Positions 1 through 6,750 of a stretch of 17,238 nucleotides of DNA are shown here, one piece after another. The notes below the pieces were generated by a model. That model made no database searches, was not told the DNA's origin, and worked only from the letters and a program-made list of their open reading frames with translations. The DNA lies in assembly GCA_022360075.1 (NCBI GenBank), contig JAKSDN010000226.1:1-17238 (forward strand), given 5' to 3'. The stretch comes from Kiloniellales bacterium. Its GTDB lineage: Bacteria > Pseudomonadota > Alphaproteobacteria > Kiloniellales > JAKSDN01. Made by a program: the position numbers and the translations under genes. The first letter of the stretch is position 1. Every line of letters starts with the position of its first letter.

Positions 1-446
1 ATGTGGTTGAGGACGTCGTCACCGCGGAGCCCCAGCCGCATGGCGGGGCCGCTGCCGCCGTTGATCGGCGTATAGGCCCGGCGCGAGGGTTCGTTGGCAT
101 CGACAACCTCGTGCAGCCACATCGAGGCCGAGACGACGGCGGCCAGAGGTGTGACAACGCCGAAGTCCTGGGCCGGTCGCAGCGCAATCTCGCCGCGCTC
201 GATCGCCTGCGACGCGGCGTCGAAATCAGGCGCCACGCCCTCGATCACGGCGGCGACGCAGGCGGAGTTCAGAATCGGCTTCGTGATGGCCCTCGGCGCG
301 GCGAAGGGCGGGCCAGCATGCAGCAGCGTCGTCGTCGCGAGCCCGACCGCCTCGCCGGCGCGCCTGAGAGAGCGCCAGACCGGCCGGACCGCGACGATGG
401 CGTCGAGCGACCCGTCCGCCTCGGCAGAGATAAGCGGCGCGGTCAC
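1..446 (-). CDS. AllG/YlbE-like DUF1116 protein (N-terminal part; 3' end outside window)
   Basis: The visible part is about 148 residues, beginning MTAPLISAEADGSLDAIV. It contains LLHAGPPF, then ACVAAVIEGVA, VVSASMWLHEVVDAN and a YTPINGGSGPAMRLGLRGDD stretch. From memory this lines up along its length with E. coli YlbE/AllG (LLHAGPP, CVGACLFEGWA, ITSASMPMLVVEN, CNLNEGIGKVMRFGAYGED). In E. coli, FdrA (AllF), AllG and AllH form the oxamate carbamoyltransferase that phosphorolyses oxalurate to oxamate and carbamoyl phosphate. The family is normally about 420-470 aa, so two thirds lie beyond the left edge. I chose the GTG at 444-446 because an in-frame TGA (468-470) lies just upstream and the homology begins there. 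No clear Shine-Dalgarno is visible. The GTG overlaps the stop of the upstream minus-strand ORF (GTGA), which suggests translational coupling. The exact substrate is unproven; FdrA/AllG sets have many paralogues. Confidence 0.75.
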   Translation of the reverse strand, partial: MTAPLISAEADGSLDAIVAVRPVWRSLRRAGEAVGLATTTLLHAGPPFAAPRAITKPILNSACVAAVIEGVAPDFDAASQAIERGEIALRPAQDFGVVTPLAAVVSASMWLHEVVDANEPSRRAYTPINGGSGPAMRLGLRGDDVLNH

Positions 447-823
447 GGCTTCGGCCCGCAGGGTTGATCACTGCGCCGCTCGGCTTCGGACTTATTGCCC
501 GCGGTTCGGCCATCGAGATCGATCGGCTGCTGCCAGGACATGTCCCTCGGTTTGAGCATGCCCCGATCCTCGGCTCCGATCAGGCGCCAGCGCAATGTGA
601 GAGCCCCCGATGTACGGCGCTCTTCCCGGTCGACGCAGGCGATGCCTGGGCCGCCAAAAAGCTGCTGGGGCATGGAAGGCTGAGGATCGCCTTGGTAGCT
701 TGCGATCCCGGAGACCGACGATGCGAGGACCCCGGATCGACAGCGACCCGCTCCCGGACAGGCACTGATTGCATCTCCCAATTCCGCCTTGGACGGCTTG
801 AGCGCTCCCGGCGGCTTATTCAT
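443..823 (-). CDS. Hypothetical 126-aa ORF upstream of the allG-like gene (doubtful)
   Basis: An open frame of 126 codons starts MNKPPGALKPSK and ends SDQPCGPKP. I do not recognise a domain. It is rich in Arg, Ser, Gly and Pro, and its third-position bias is weaker than that of the neighbouring genes, both of which argue against a real protein. Two things argue for it. Its TGA stop (443-445) overlaps the GTG start of the allG-like gene by four bases, and it lies about 40 bp downstream of a promoter-like motif pointing the same way (860-909). No Shine-Dalgarno precedes the ATG. It may instead be the roughly 400-nt leader of the allG transcript or a decayed gene. Confidence 0.25.
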   Translation of the reverse strand: MNKPPGALKPSKAELGDAISACPGAGRCRSGVLASSVSGIASYQGDPQPSMPQQLFGGPGIACVDREERRTSGALTLRWRLIGAEDRGMLKPRDMSWQQPIDLDGRTAGNKSEAERRSDQPCGPKP

Positions 824-859
824 GCCGCTTGCGTCAAGAATTTATCCTTTTCCTATCTC

Positions 860-909
860 ATTATGCCGTCAAGTTATTTATTCTGATGTTCACATGTGTC
901 AGACTTATG
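860..909 (-). promoter_or_regulatory. LysR-type box plus promoter element, copy A, facing the allG-like gene
   Basis: Read on the minus strand, CATAAGTCTGACACATGTG (909-891) has CATAA-N9-A-N2-TG with a T-N11-A core and 6 of 9 dyad pairs matching. A second element, TAAATAACTT (880-871), follows at fixed distance, then a possible -10 CATAAT (865-860). Copies B and C have both elements at the same spacing. The region is AT-rich in an otherwise GC-rich sequence. Binding by the LysR protein at 5802-6716 is inferred. Confidence 0.5.
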
Positions 910-1039
910 AATCGCCGGACCGGCTCGACGTGCGCTTCACCCTTCCGGGGCGGAGTTTAGGCAAGAGGGGCGAAGGTCCGGGCGGTGTTGGCGGTATCGA
1001 GCGAAGGTGAGCATTCCGGTCTTGGCTGCCGCGCTGGGG

Positions 1040-1153
1040 TGCGTGCTTCGAGACGCCCCTTTGGGGCTCCTTGGCATGAGGAAGGCCTTTGCTGGCATTA
1101 AGATTGCTCCTCATGCTGAGGAGCGCTCGACAGAGCGCGTCTCGAAGCACGCA
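1040..1153. repeat. Branched palindromic intergenic element
   Basis: Perfect 17-bp outer arms (1040-1056 and 1137-1153, core GTGCTTCGAGACGC) enclose three further perfect hairpins: GCCCC/GGGGC (1055-1067), GCTCCTCA/TGAGGAGC (1106-1124) and GCGCTC/GAGCGC (1123-1138). Together they could fold as a cloverleaf. The TCGAGACGC and CCTCA-TGAGG words are typical of interspersed palindromic repeats in many alphaproteobacterial genomes. It lies in the non-coding gap 824-1266. I see no gene in the flanking stretches 911-1039 and 1154-1266. Confidence 0.75.
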
Positions 1154-1266
1154 GGCTGTTTGTCCAGCGTTCCAAGCCCCTTGTCGTTCCTGTCGCAGAA
1201 CGCCGATCTATTCTCGCCCGGCCTTTTGCCACTCTTACCTCCGTTCGGACGATCGGGGCAGAGCGA

Positions 1267-2316
1267 TCACTTGCGCTCGGCGACTTTGGAATCCTCTGTG
1301 ATCCTGTTGCGCAGGATGCCCTTTTCGAGGAACAGCCAAGCCGTCTCCGCCGCCTTGTAGCGCAGCTCGTCCCAAGCCTCGTCGGAGTAGAAGGCCGTGT
1401 GGGGATTGATGATTACGCGTCCCTGCAGCCAGCTCTCTCCGGCGCGCCAGGCGCGGATCAGGGGCTCGTCGCGCGGTGGCTCTTCCGCCAAGGCGTCGAG
1501 ACCGATGCCGAAGAGCTGTTCGCTTCTGAGCGCCCGCTCGAGGATGTCCAAGCTCTCGATGATTCTGCCGCGCGCCGTGTTGATCAGGATCGAGTTGGGC
1601 TTCATGGCGGCGACGAAAGCCTCGTCGACCATGCCCAGGGTCTCTTCGGTCAGCGGGCAGTGCAGGCTGATCACGTCCGACTGTTGGACCAGATCCTGCA
1701 GCTCGTGGACGCGCTCGAACTCCAGGACCTTCTCGGCGCCGGCGGGGATGTAGGGATCGTAGCCGACCACGCGGTAACCGAAGGCCTTGAGCCGGCGGCA
1801 AGTGCAACCGCCGATTCGGCCGACGCCGATCAGGCCGACGGTCGTCTCGCCGACGCGCCTCGTCGGCCGGATGAGGTTGCCCTGCCAGCTATCCCGATAG
1901 GCGCGGGCGCGCCAGTCGTGCAGCAGGACCCGGCGCTGCAGGGCGAGGATCATCGCCACCGTGGTCTCGGCGATCTCGGTGGCGCCATAGTCCGGGTTGT
2001 TGCAGAAAGGGATGCCGGCCCGGTTGAGGGCGTCGACATCGATCCTGTCGAATCCGACCCCGTAGCGGACGACGATCTTGCAGCGCTCGAGCTGCGCGAC
2101 CGTCTTCTCGCCCAGGGTCGGCCCCCAGATCAGCAAGGCGTCCAGGGAACGCAGAATTTCGGGTGGCAGCTCGTTCTCCTTGCCGGTGTTCAGAAAGGCG
2201 AATTCCGCCTGCTCGCGGAAGCCGCGGCTCTCCAACGTGAACGGCGGGGAGACCCGGTCGGTGATGCCGACCTGCCATCGCTTGGCTTCGGCGCTTTCCG
2301 CGGTTGGCTCATCCAT
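1267..2316 (-). CDS. D-2-hydroxyacid dehydrogenase (NAD-dependent, CtBP-like C-terminal)
   Basis: This is a 349-aa member of the D-isomer-specific 2-hydroxyacid dehydrogenase family, which interconverts 2-keto and D-2-hydroxy acids with NAD(P)H in the cytoplasm. Numbering from the ATG at 2314-2316, the Rossmann fingerprint GVGRIG is at 164-169. The catalytic Arg is R249 (NTARG), the Glu E278/E279 (AEEP) and the His H306 (NPHTAFYS). YGVGFDRIDVDALN (85-98) is the usual N-terminal family motif. The frame is open from an ATG at 2388, but that would start only about a dozen bases from a promoter-like -10 (2401-2406), and the extra 24 residues look like untranslated leader. A GGAGAG lies about 15 bases upstream of the 2316 start. 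It lies divergent to the ferredoxin reductase gene, and copy B of the shared regulatory box sits in that gap. The substrate is unknown; enzymes of this branch include phosphoglycerate dehydrogenase-like and CtBP-like proteins. Confidence 0.85.
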   Translation of the reverse strand: MDEPTAESAEAKRWQVGITDRVSPPFTLESRGFREQAEFAFLNTGKENELPPEILRSLDALLIWGPTLGEKTVAQLERCKIVVRYGVGFDRIDVDALNRAGIPFCNNPDYGATEIAETTVAMILALQRRVLLHDWRARAYRDSWQGNLIRPTRRVGETTVGLIGVGRIGGCTCRRLKAFGYRVVGYDPYIPAGAEKVLEFERVHELQDLVQQSDVISLHCPLTEETLGMVDEAFVAAMKPNSILINTARGRIIESLDILERALRSEQLFGIGLDALAEEPPRDEPLIRAWRAGESWLQGRVIINPHTAFYSDEAWDELRYKAAETAWLFLEKGILRNRITEDSKVAERK

Positions 2317-2400
2317 CTCGTGCTTGCCGCTCTCTCCAGAGTTCGTTACTTGCCCGCGCCACGCCGCCGCCCATAGGCCGGCAGGCATCCCCTTCCCTTG

Positions 2401-2450
2401 ATCATACGGTCAAGTTATTTACAATGATAGCCACATGCGCAGAGATTATG
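2401..2450 (-). promoter_or_regulatory. LysR-type box plus promoter element, copy B, facing the hydroxyacid dehydrogenase
   Basis: On the minus strand, CATAATCTCTGCGCATGTG (2450-2432) has the CATAA-N9-A-N2-TG pattern with a T-N11-A core. TAAATAACTT (2421-2412) follows, then TATGAT (2406-2401), at the same spacing as in copy A. The 13 bases GTCAAGTTATTTA on the plus strand (2409-2421) are identical to 868-880. The site is in the divergent gap, so it could also serve the reductase gene at 2551. Confidence 0.55.
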
Positions 2451-2550
2451 TTCGTTCAACCACGCCGACTTCGCCTCCCGCCCGTGGCGGCAGACCGCCG
2501 AGGCCGCCGGTCCGTCCGGGAACCGGCGGTAACGCGCGTATGACTCACTG

Positions 2551-3780
2551 ATGCGTTCCGACGCGGGGGTCGTCATCGTCGGCGGAGGCCAGGCCGGTGC
2601 CTGGGCCGCCGCGACGTTACGCGATGAAGGCTTCGACGGACGCGTCGTCCTCGTCGGCGAGGAAGCGCACATTCCCTACGAGCGGCCGCCGCTTTCCAAG
2701 GCTGTCCTGTCCGGCGCGCAAGCGGCCGAGTCCTGCGCGGTCAAGCCGGCTGACTTCTACGGCGAGCGAAACATCGAGCTGCGGCTCGGCTGCCGCGCCG
2801 GCGCGCTCGATCGGGAGCGGAGACGGCTGGAACTCACCGACGGCGAGAGCCTGCGCTATGAGCAGTTGGTCCTCGCCACCGGCGCGCGGCCGCGCCGCCT
2901 CGCGTTGCCGGGATCGGAGCTCGCCGGCATCCACTACCTGCGGACGCTCGACGATTCGCTGGCGCTCCGCGCGCGCCTTCGTCCCGATACGCGGGTTGTC
3001 CTGATCGGCGGCGGCTACATCGGCCTGGAGGTCGCCGCCACGGCGGCCACGCTCGGCTGCCAGGTGACGGTCGTCGAGGCGCAGCCGGAGATCCTGGCCC
3101 GGACAATGCCGGCGGCGCTGAGCCGTGTGATCGCTGAGCGGCATCGCGAGAAGGGCGTCGTCATCGAGACCGGTCTCAAGACCGAGGGCTTCGAGGACGG
3201 CGGTGGCTTCGTTCTCGTGCGTTTCGCCGACGGCCGGAGCGTCGAGGCCGACGTCGTGGTCGTGGGCATCGGCATCGTCCCGAACGCCGAGATCGCCGAG
3301 GCCGCCGGTATCGCCTGCGACGACGGCATCCTGGTCGACGAATACGGCTGCACCTCCGATCCCGCCGTCTTCGCCGCGGGCGACGCCACGCGCCACCACA
3401 ATCCGTTGCTCGGGCGCCGGGTGCGCCTCGAATCCTGGCAGAACGCCCAGAACCAGGCGATCGCGACCGCCCGCAACCTGCTCGCCAAGGCGGCCCCCTA
3501 CGCGGAGATCCCTTGGTTCTGGTCCGATCAGTTCGACATGAACATCCAGGCGGTCGGCCTTGCCGAGACCTGGGATCAGGTGGCCTTTCGCGGCGCCGTC
3601 GAGGGCGGGCGCTTCACGGTCTTCTGTCTATCCGAAGGTGTGCTCGTGGCGGCCTATGCAGTCAACGCGGCGCGCGACATCCGCTTTGCCCGGCAGATGA
3701 TCGCCGACCAGCGGCGCCCCGCGCCCGAGCGCCTCAGCGATCCGGATTTCCCGCTGAAACGACTGGCCCAAGGCGATTGA
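2551..3780 (+). CDS. FAD/NAD-dependent ferredoxin reductase of a Rieske oxygenase system
   Basis: The 409-aa protein belongs to the BphA4/rhodocoxin-reductase-like family, which passes electrons from NAD(P)H through FAD to a [2Fe-2S] ferredoxin. The FAD-binding GGGQAG is at residues 11-16 and the family motif PYERPPLSK at 43-50. LATGARPRRL follows at about 108-117, and the NAD-binding GGGYIGLE at 153-160. FAAGDAT is near 274-280, ESWQNAQNQA near 297-306 and PWFWSDQFD near 325-333. The length is normal for the family. An in-frame TAA lies just upstream, so ATG 2551 is the first possible ATG; it has no obvious Shine-Dalgarno. It precedes the Rieske oxygenase alpha subunit in the same direction with a 189-bp gap holding a separate promoter-like region. 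It most likely serves the Rieske ferredoxin at 5346. Confidence 0.9.
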   Translation: MRSDAGVVIVGGGQAGAWAAATLRDEGFDGRVVLVGEEAHIPYERPPLSKAVLSGAQAAESCAVKPADFYGERNIELRLGCRAGALDRERRRLELTDGESLRYEQLVLATGARPRRLALPGSELAGIHYLRTLDDSLALRARLRPDTRVVLIGGGYIGLEVAATAATLGCQVTVVEAQPEILARTMPAALSRVIAERHREKGVVIETGLKTEGFEDGGGFVLVRFADGRSVEADVVVVGIGIVPNAEIAEAAGIACDDGILVDEYGCTSDPAVFAAGDATRHHNPLLGRRVRLESWQNAQNQAIATARNLLAKAAPYAEIPWFWSDQFDMNIQAVGLAETWDQVAFRGAVEGGRFTVFCLSEGVLVAAYAVNAARDIRFARQMIADQRRPAPERLSDPDFPLKRLAQGD

Positions 3781-3808
3781 TCTCGGGGCGGCCCATGCGC
3801 AGATTTCG

Positions 3809-3855
3809 CATAACATAGAAGCAAATGAACTGACGAATAAATTACTTCTTTTAAT
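3809..3855 (+). promoter_or_regulatory. LysR-type box plus promoter element, copy C, facing the Rieske oxygenase
   Basis: On the plus strand, CATAACATAGAAGCAAATG (3809-3827) has CATAA-N9-A-N2-TG with a T-N11-A core. TAAATTACTT (3838-3847) follows at the same distance as in copies A and B, then a possible -10 TTTAAT (3850-3855). I count 26 identities with copy A over 39 ungapped positions. A further half-site CATAACAT lies at 3867-3874. The oxygenase starts at 3970. Confidence 0.55.
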
Positions 3856-3969
3856 GCGACTTGAATCATAACATGCGCCCGCAGGTGGTGGCGGTCACGC
3901 GCCGGGCTCTCGGGGCGTGGGCGAAACGCTTCGTGCACCGTAGGAGCGACAAGGCTCGAGGAGAGGGAA

Positions 3970-5319
3970 ATGCCGAACGATGTCCGCTGGGCGACCCAGC
4001 CTTACAGTGGTTACGGGATCAACGGGGCCCTGAAAGAGGACGAGGAGCTGACGCATGTCGGCCCGGGAACGCCCTGCGGCGAATACATGCGCCGCTTCTG
4101 GCAGCCGGTTGCCATGACCTCCCAGCTCGACGATCTTCCGGTCTCGACGCGCATCCTCGGCGAGGATCTGGTCGTCTTCCGGGATCGCAGCGGCGACATC
4201 GGCCTCCTGCACAAGCACTGCGCCCATCGCGGCGCGTCGCTTGAGTTCGGCCGCATCGAGGAGCACGGCATCCGCTGCTGCTATCACGGCTGGCACTTCG
4301 ATATCGACGGCACGGTCCTCGAGACGCCGGGCGAGCCGGAGGACAGCGAGATCCGTCACCGCGTCTGCCAGGGCGCCTATCCGGTGCAGGAGGTCAAGGG
4401 GCTGATCTTCGCCTACATGGGGCCGCCGGACGAGAAGCCCGAGTTTCCCTACTACGATGCGATCAACCTGCCTCACCACGAGCTACTGCCCTATTCGATC
4501 CACTCGCCCTGCAACTGGCTGCAGGAAAGCGAGAACTCGATGGACCCGTTCCACAGCGTCTTCCTGCATGGGCGCAACGCCGGGCCGCAGTTCGCCGGCC
4601 TGGAGCATTTCGTGGAGTTGCCGGTGGTCGCCTATCACAACCGGCCGAACGGCTTCGTCTATTCCCATGCGCGGCGGATCAACGACCTGATCATGATCCG
4701 CTTCCACGACCACGTGACGCCGAACATGGCCCAGAACGGGGCGATGTTCCAAAACCTGCTGGAGCCGAAGGCCTTCGGGCGGATGTCGCTGACCAAATGG
4801 GTGGTGCCGGTCGACGACACCAACAGCCGCAAGTTCGGCTGGCGTCACTTCAACGACAAGGACGAGGGACTGCGCCAAGGCACGCGCGACGATGTCGGCT
4901 GGGAGAAGGTCGACTTCTACGGCCAGACCGCCCATCGCTCCTACGAGGAGATGCAGCGCAATCCCGGCGACTGGGAGGCCTGGTCGAGCCAGCGCCCGAT
5001 CGCGGTGCATCAGCGCGAGTACCTCGGCACCACCGACGAAGGCGTCAGCAAGCTGCGCAGCAAGCTCAAGCGCGACATCCGCGCCGTGGCCAAGGGCAAG
5101 CCCGTGCTGCGGCCAGAAGGCACGCCGGACCAGCCGATCCACACCTATGCCGGGGACACGATCGTGCGTATCCCCAAGGACAATCGGGATGACAAGGCCC
5201 TCATGGATCGCGTACAGAGAGACGTGTACGAGATCTACCTGTCGGGGGATAAGTATTTTGGCGATGACCGGATCGAGTTCATCCGGCGCGAGGTCGGTGC
5301 CCGCTATCCTTCCAACTGA
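3970..5319 (+). CDS. Rieske non-heme iron oxygenase, alpha (catalytic) subunit
   Basis: The 449-aa protein is an aromatic ring-hydroxylating or demethylating oxygenase alpha subunit of the phthalate/phenoxybenzoate dioxygenase-like type. The Rieske [2Fe-2S] ligands are C84-x-H86 and C103-x2-H106 (KHCAHRGAS and CCYHGWHF). The mononuclear iron site is visible in ENSMDPFHSVFLH, with D192, H195 and H200 as the D-x2-H-x4-H motif. Length and order fit the family. A strong purine-rich Shine-Dalgarno (GAGGAGAGGG, about 3957-3966) sits just before the ATG. No beta subunit gene is nearby, so an alpha-only oligomer is expected. Ferredoxin (5346) and reductase (2551) genes flank it and would supply electrons. 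Homologues act on aromatic acids, aryl ethers and O- or N-methyl groups. The substrate here is not readable from sequence. Confidence 0.92.
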   Translation: MPNDVRWATQPYSGYGINGALKEDEELTHVGPGTPCGEYMRRFWQPVAMTSQLDDLPVSTRILGEDLVVFRDRSGDIGLLHKHCAHRGASLEFGRIEEHGIRCCYHGWHFDIDGTVLETPGEPEDSEIRHRVCQGAYPVQEVKGLIFAYMGPPDEKPEFPYYDAINLPHHELLPYSIHSPCNWLQESENSMDPFHSVFLHGRNAGPQFAGLEHFVELPVVAYHNRPNGFVYSHARRINDLIMIRFHDHVTPNMAQNGAMFQNLLEPKAFGRMSLTKWVVPVDDTNSRKFGWRHFNDKDEGLRQGTRDDVGWEKVDFYGQTAHRSYEEMQRNPGDWEAWSSQRPIAVHQREYLGTTDEGVSKLRSKLKRDIRAVAKGKPVLRPEGTPDQPIHTYAGDTIVRIPKDNRDDKALMDRVQRDVYEIYLSGDKYFGDDRIEFIRREVGARYPSN

Positions 5320-5345
5320 AGGCTTAACGACTGAAGGCTGTTGGC

Positions 5346-6707
5346 ATGGACGCCCGGCCTAGCGACGGCTGGCATTTCGCCGCCAAGGCCGGAGACGTCG
5401 AGGACGACGTGCCGAGCCTGGTCGAGGTCGGCGACCGGCAGATCGCGCTCTGCCGTGTCGGCGAGGAGTTCTACGCGATCGATAACGTCTGCACGCATGC
5501 CTTCGCCTGCTTCACGGACGGCTTCATCGAGGGCGACCAGGTCGAGTGCCCGCTGCATCAGGCGCGCTTCCATATCCCGACGGGCAAGGTCATGAGTCCG
5601 CCCGCCACCGAGGACCTGCGCACCTATCCCGTCAAGCGCGAGGGCGAGACGGTCTATGTGAAGGTGGAGGAGGGGAGAAGGGCGGTTCCGACCGCTAGGC
5701 TCGACGCTGTATCGCAGGCCCCTCAGTCAAAAACTCTGTCTTTGTCCGCGGAGCGCCGAAAGAAAAGACCAGCGCTTGCGCTCCGCACACCACCCCGGCC
5801 CTCACGCCGCGCCGCTCGATCGCTCCTCGAGGTTCGCGCCGACGTAGTCGTAGAGGATCTCGATGAAGCGCTCGCCGACCAGAGGCAGCGGCTTCTGCGC
5901 GGAGTAGAGCAGCATCAGCTCGATGGAGATCGTCGGCTCGAAGGGCCTGACCGCGATACCGGCCCGGCGGTCGATCGAGGGGAAGGTCGGCCCGATCACG
6001 GAAACGCCGAGGCCGGCCGCCACCAGGCCGAAGATCGTCTCGGTCGTGCGCGCCTCGATCTGCATGTTGCGATAGACATCGGTGGCGAGGAAAGCCTCGT
6101 CGACGAGTTGGCGAAACACGGAGTTGGCCTTGAAGGTGATGAAGGCTTCGCCTTCGAGGTCCGACGCCTTGATCCGCTTCTTTTTCGCCAGCTTGTGGTC
6201 CTCGGGCAGGATGCAGACCGCCTGGCCGTGAACCACGGGCTTCGTCTCGACGGCCGGGTTGTCGATCGGCAGTGTCGAGAGGCCGATGTCGCATTCTTGC
6301 GAGACGATCCACTCGAAGACCCGCTGCGAGGGCTGCACCTCGATCGAGATGGCGATCTCGGGATACTGCCGCGCGAAGCGCGCCACCAGGTCGACCATCA
6401 GGTTGGGCGCGAGGCTGGGGATCGTGATCAGGCGAATCTGGCCGCGGCGATACTCGCGGATCGCGTCGGCCGCCTTGACCAGCCGGTCGAGCCCGACGAA
6501 GGAGCGCTCGACCTCGTCGTAGAAGGCGCGCCCCTCATTCGTTGGGATGAGCTGGCGGTTGTTGCGGGTGAACAGCTTGAAGCCGATCTCGTACTCCAGG
6601 TAGGAGATCATCCGGCTCACGGCTGGCTGGGAAACATCGAGCATCTTGGCCGCCTGGGTGACCGTTCCTGTCACCATCACGGCGCGAAAACCTTCGATCT
6701 GTCGTAG
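5346..6707 (+). CDS. Rieske [2Fe-2S] ferredoxin; frame lacks its expected stop and runs on antisense to the LysR gene
   Basis: Residues 1-110 are a complete Rieske-type ferredoxin of an oxygenase system, with cluster ligands C49-x-H51 and C68-x2-H71 (NVCTHAF and CPLHQARFH). The domain ends at VYVKVEEG near base 5675, which is the usual family length. No in-frame stop follows until 6705-6707, so the frame as given encodes 453 aa. The last 340 or so residues are low-complexity Arg/Asp/Glu-rich sequence that is merely antisense to the LysR gene. A TAG at 5696-5698 in the -1 frame would end the protein at the normal size. A one-base error or mutation in the purine run 5666-5682 is the simplest explanation; a -1 frameshift or a true non-stop gene are alternatives. 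It lies 26 bp after the oxygenase gene and is surely co-transcribed with it. Confidence 0.75.
   Translation: MDARPSDGWHFAAKAGDVEDDVPSLVEVGDRQIALCRVGEEFYAIDNVCTHAFACFTDGFIEGDQVECPLHQARFHIPTGKVMSPPATEDLRTYPVKREGETVYVKVEEGRRAVPTARLDAVSQAPQSKTLSLSAERRKKRPALALRTPPRPSRRAARSLLEVRADVVVEDLDEALADQRQRLLRGVEQHQLDGDRRLEGPDRDTGPAVDRGEGRPDHGNAEAGRHQAEDRLGRARLDLHVAIDIGGEESLVDELAKHGVGLEGDEGFAFEVRRLDPLLFRQLVVLGQDADRLAVNHGLRLDGRVVDRQCREADVAFLRDDPLEDPLRGLHLDRDGDLGILPREARHQVDHQVGREAGDRDQANLAAAILADRVGRLDQPVEPDEGALDLVVEGAPLIRWDELAVVAGEQLEADLVLQVGDHPAHGWLGNIEHLGRLGDRSCHHHGAKTFDLS
5748..5786. terminator. Candidate bidirectional terminator hairpin between convergent genes
   Basis: Perfect 9-bp arms GCGGAGCGC (5748-5756) and GCGCTCCGC (5778-5786) are separated by 21 bases. 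They lie between the Rieske ferredoxin domain (plus) and the end of the LysR gene (minus). On the minus strand a TTTTTG run follows about 15 bases later. The long loop and distant U-run make intrinsic termination uncertain. Confidence 0.4.
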
Positions 6708-6716
6708 TGTGATCAC
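5802..6716 (-). CDS. LysR-family transcriptional regulator
   Basis: This is a 304-aa LysR-type regulator. The winged helix-turn-helix is at residues 2-60 (LRQIEGFRAVMVTGTVTQAA, then DVSQPAVSRMISYLE). It is followed by a two-lobed substrate-binding-like effector domain. The N-terminus resembles OccR/NocR-type regulators. The GTG start (6714-6716) is preceded by AGGA at a good distance (7 bases). It is convergent with the ferredoxin gene and divergent from the alpha/beta hydrolase. A 19-bp dyad with a T-N11-A core lies 35 bp upstream. Similar boxes precede the oxygenase, the dehydrogenase and the allG-like gene, so it is the likely local regulator of all of them. The inducer is probably a pathway substrate or intermediate. 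Confidence 0.93.
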   Translation of the reverse strand: MITLRQIEGFRAVMVTGTVTQAAKMLDVSQPAVSRMISYLEYEIGFKLFTRNNRQLIPTNEGRAFYDEVERSFVGLDRLVKAADAIREYRRGQIRLITIPSLAPNLMVDLVARFARQYPEIAISIEVQPSQRVFEWIVSQECDIGLSTLPIDNPAVETKPVVHGQAVCILPEDHKLAKKKRIKASDLEGEAFITFKANSVFRQLVDEAFLATDVYRNMQIEARTTETIFGLVAAGLGVSVIGPTFPSIDRRAGIAVRPFEPTISIELMLLYSAQKPLPLVGERFIEILYDYVGANLEERSSGAA

Positions 6717-6750
6717 TTGAGCTTCCTGCTAGGTCTTGTTCAGCAATATT

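Noticed and set aside
464..886. 140-codon plus-strand open frame in the left intergenic region
   Set aside because: No recognisable domain, no Shine-Dalgarno, atypical composition, and it runs through the promoter-like AT-rich patch.
889..898. TTCACATG shared between copy A and the inverse of the DeoR operator region (8721-8728)
   Set aside because: Eight bases are too few to link the two regulators, and the surrounding bases differ.
911..1039. Possible gene or element just left of the palindromic repeat
   Set aside because: Frames here are short and give Pro/Gly/Arg-rich peptides; I see no motif or gene.
1399..2376. Long plus-strand open frame opposite the hydroxyacid dehydrogenase
   Set aside because: It is the antisense shadow of a high-GC gene whose minus-strand product has all catalytic motifs. 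The plus-strand product is low-complexity Asp/Arg/Val-rich sequence.
3867..3875. Extra CATAACATG downstream of copy C
   Set aside because: It matches the left half of the LysR-type box but lacks the A at the T-N11-A position and the second element, so it is counted only as a half-site.
5315..5339. 10-bp direct repeat ACTGAAGGCT (5315-5324 and 5330-5339) between oxygenase and ferredoxin genes
   Set aside because: It is probably a small local duplication that happens to supply a GAAGG ribosome-binding sequence. No larger element is associated.
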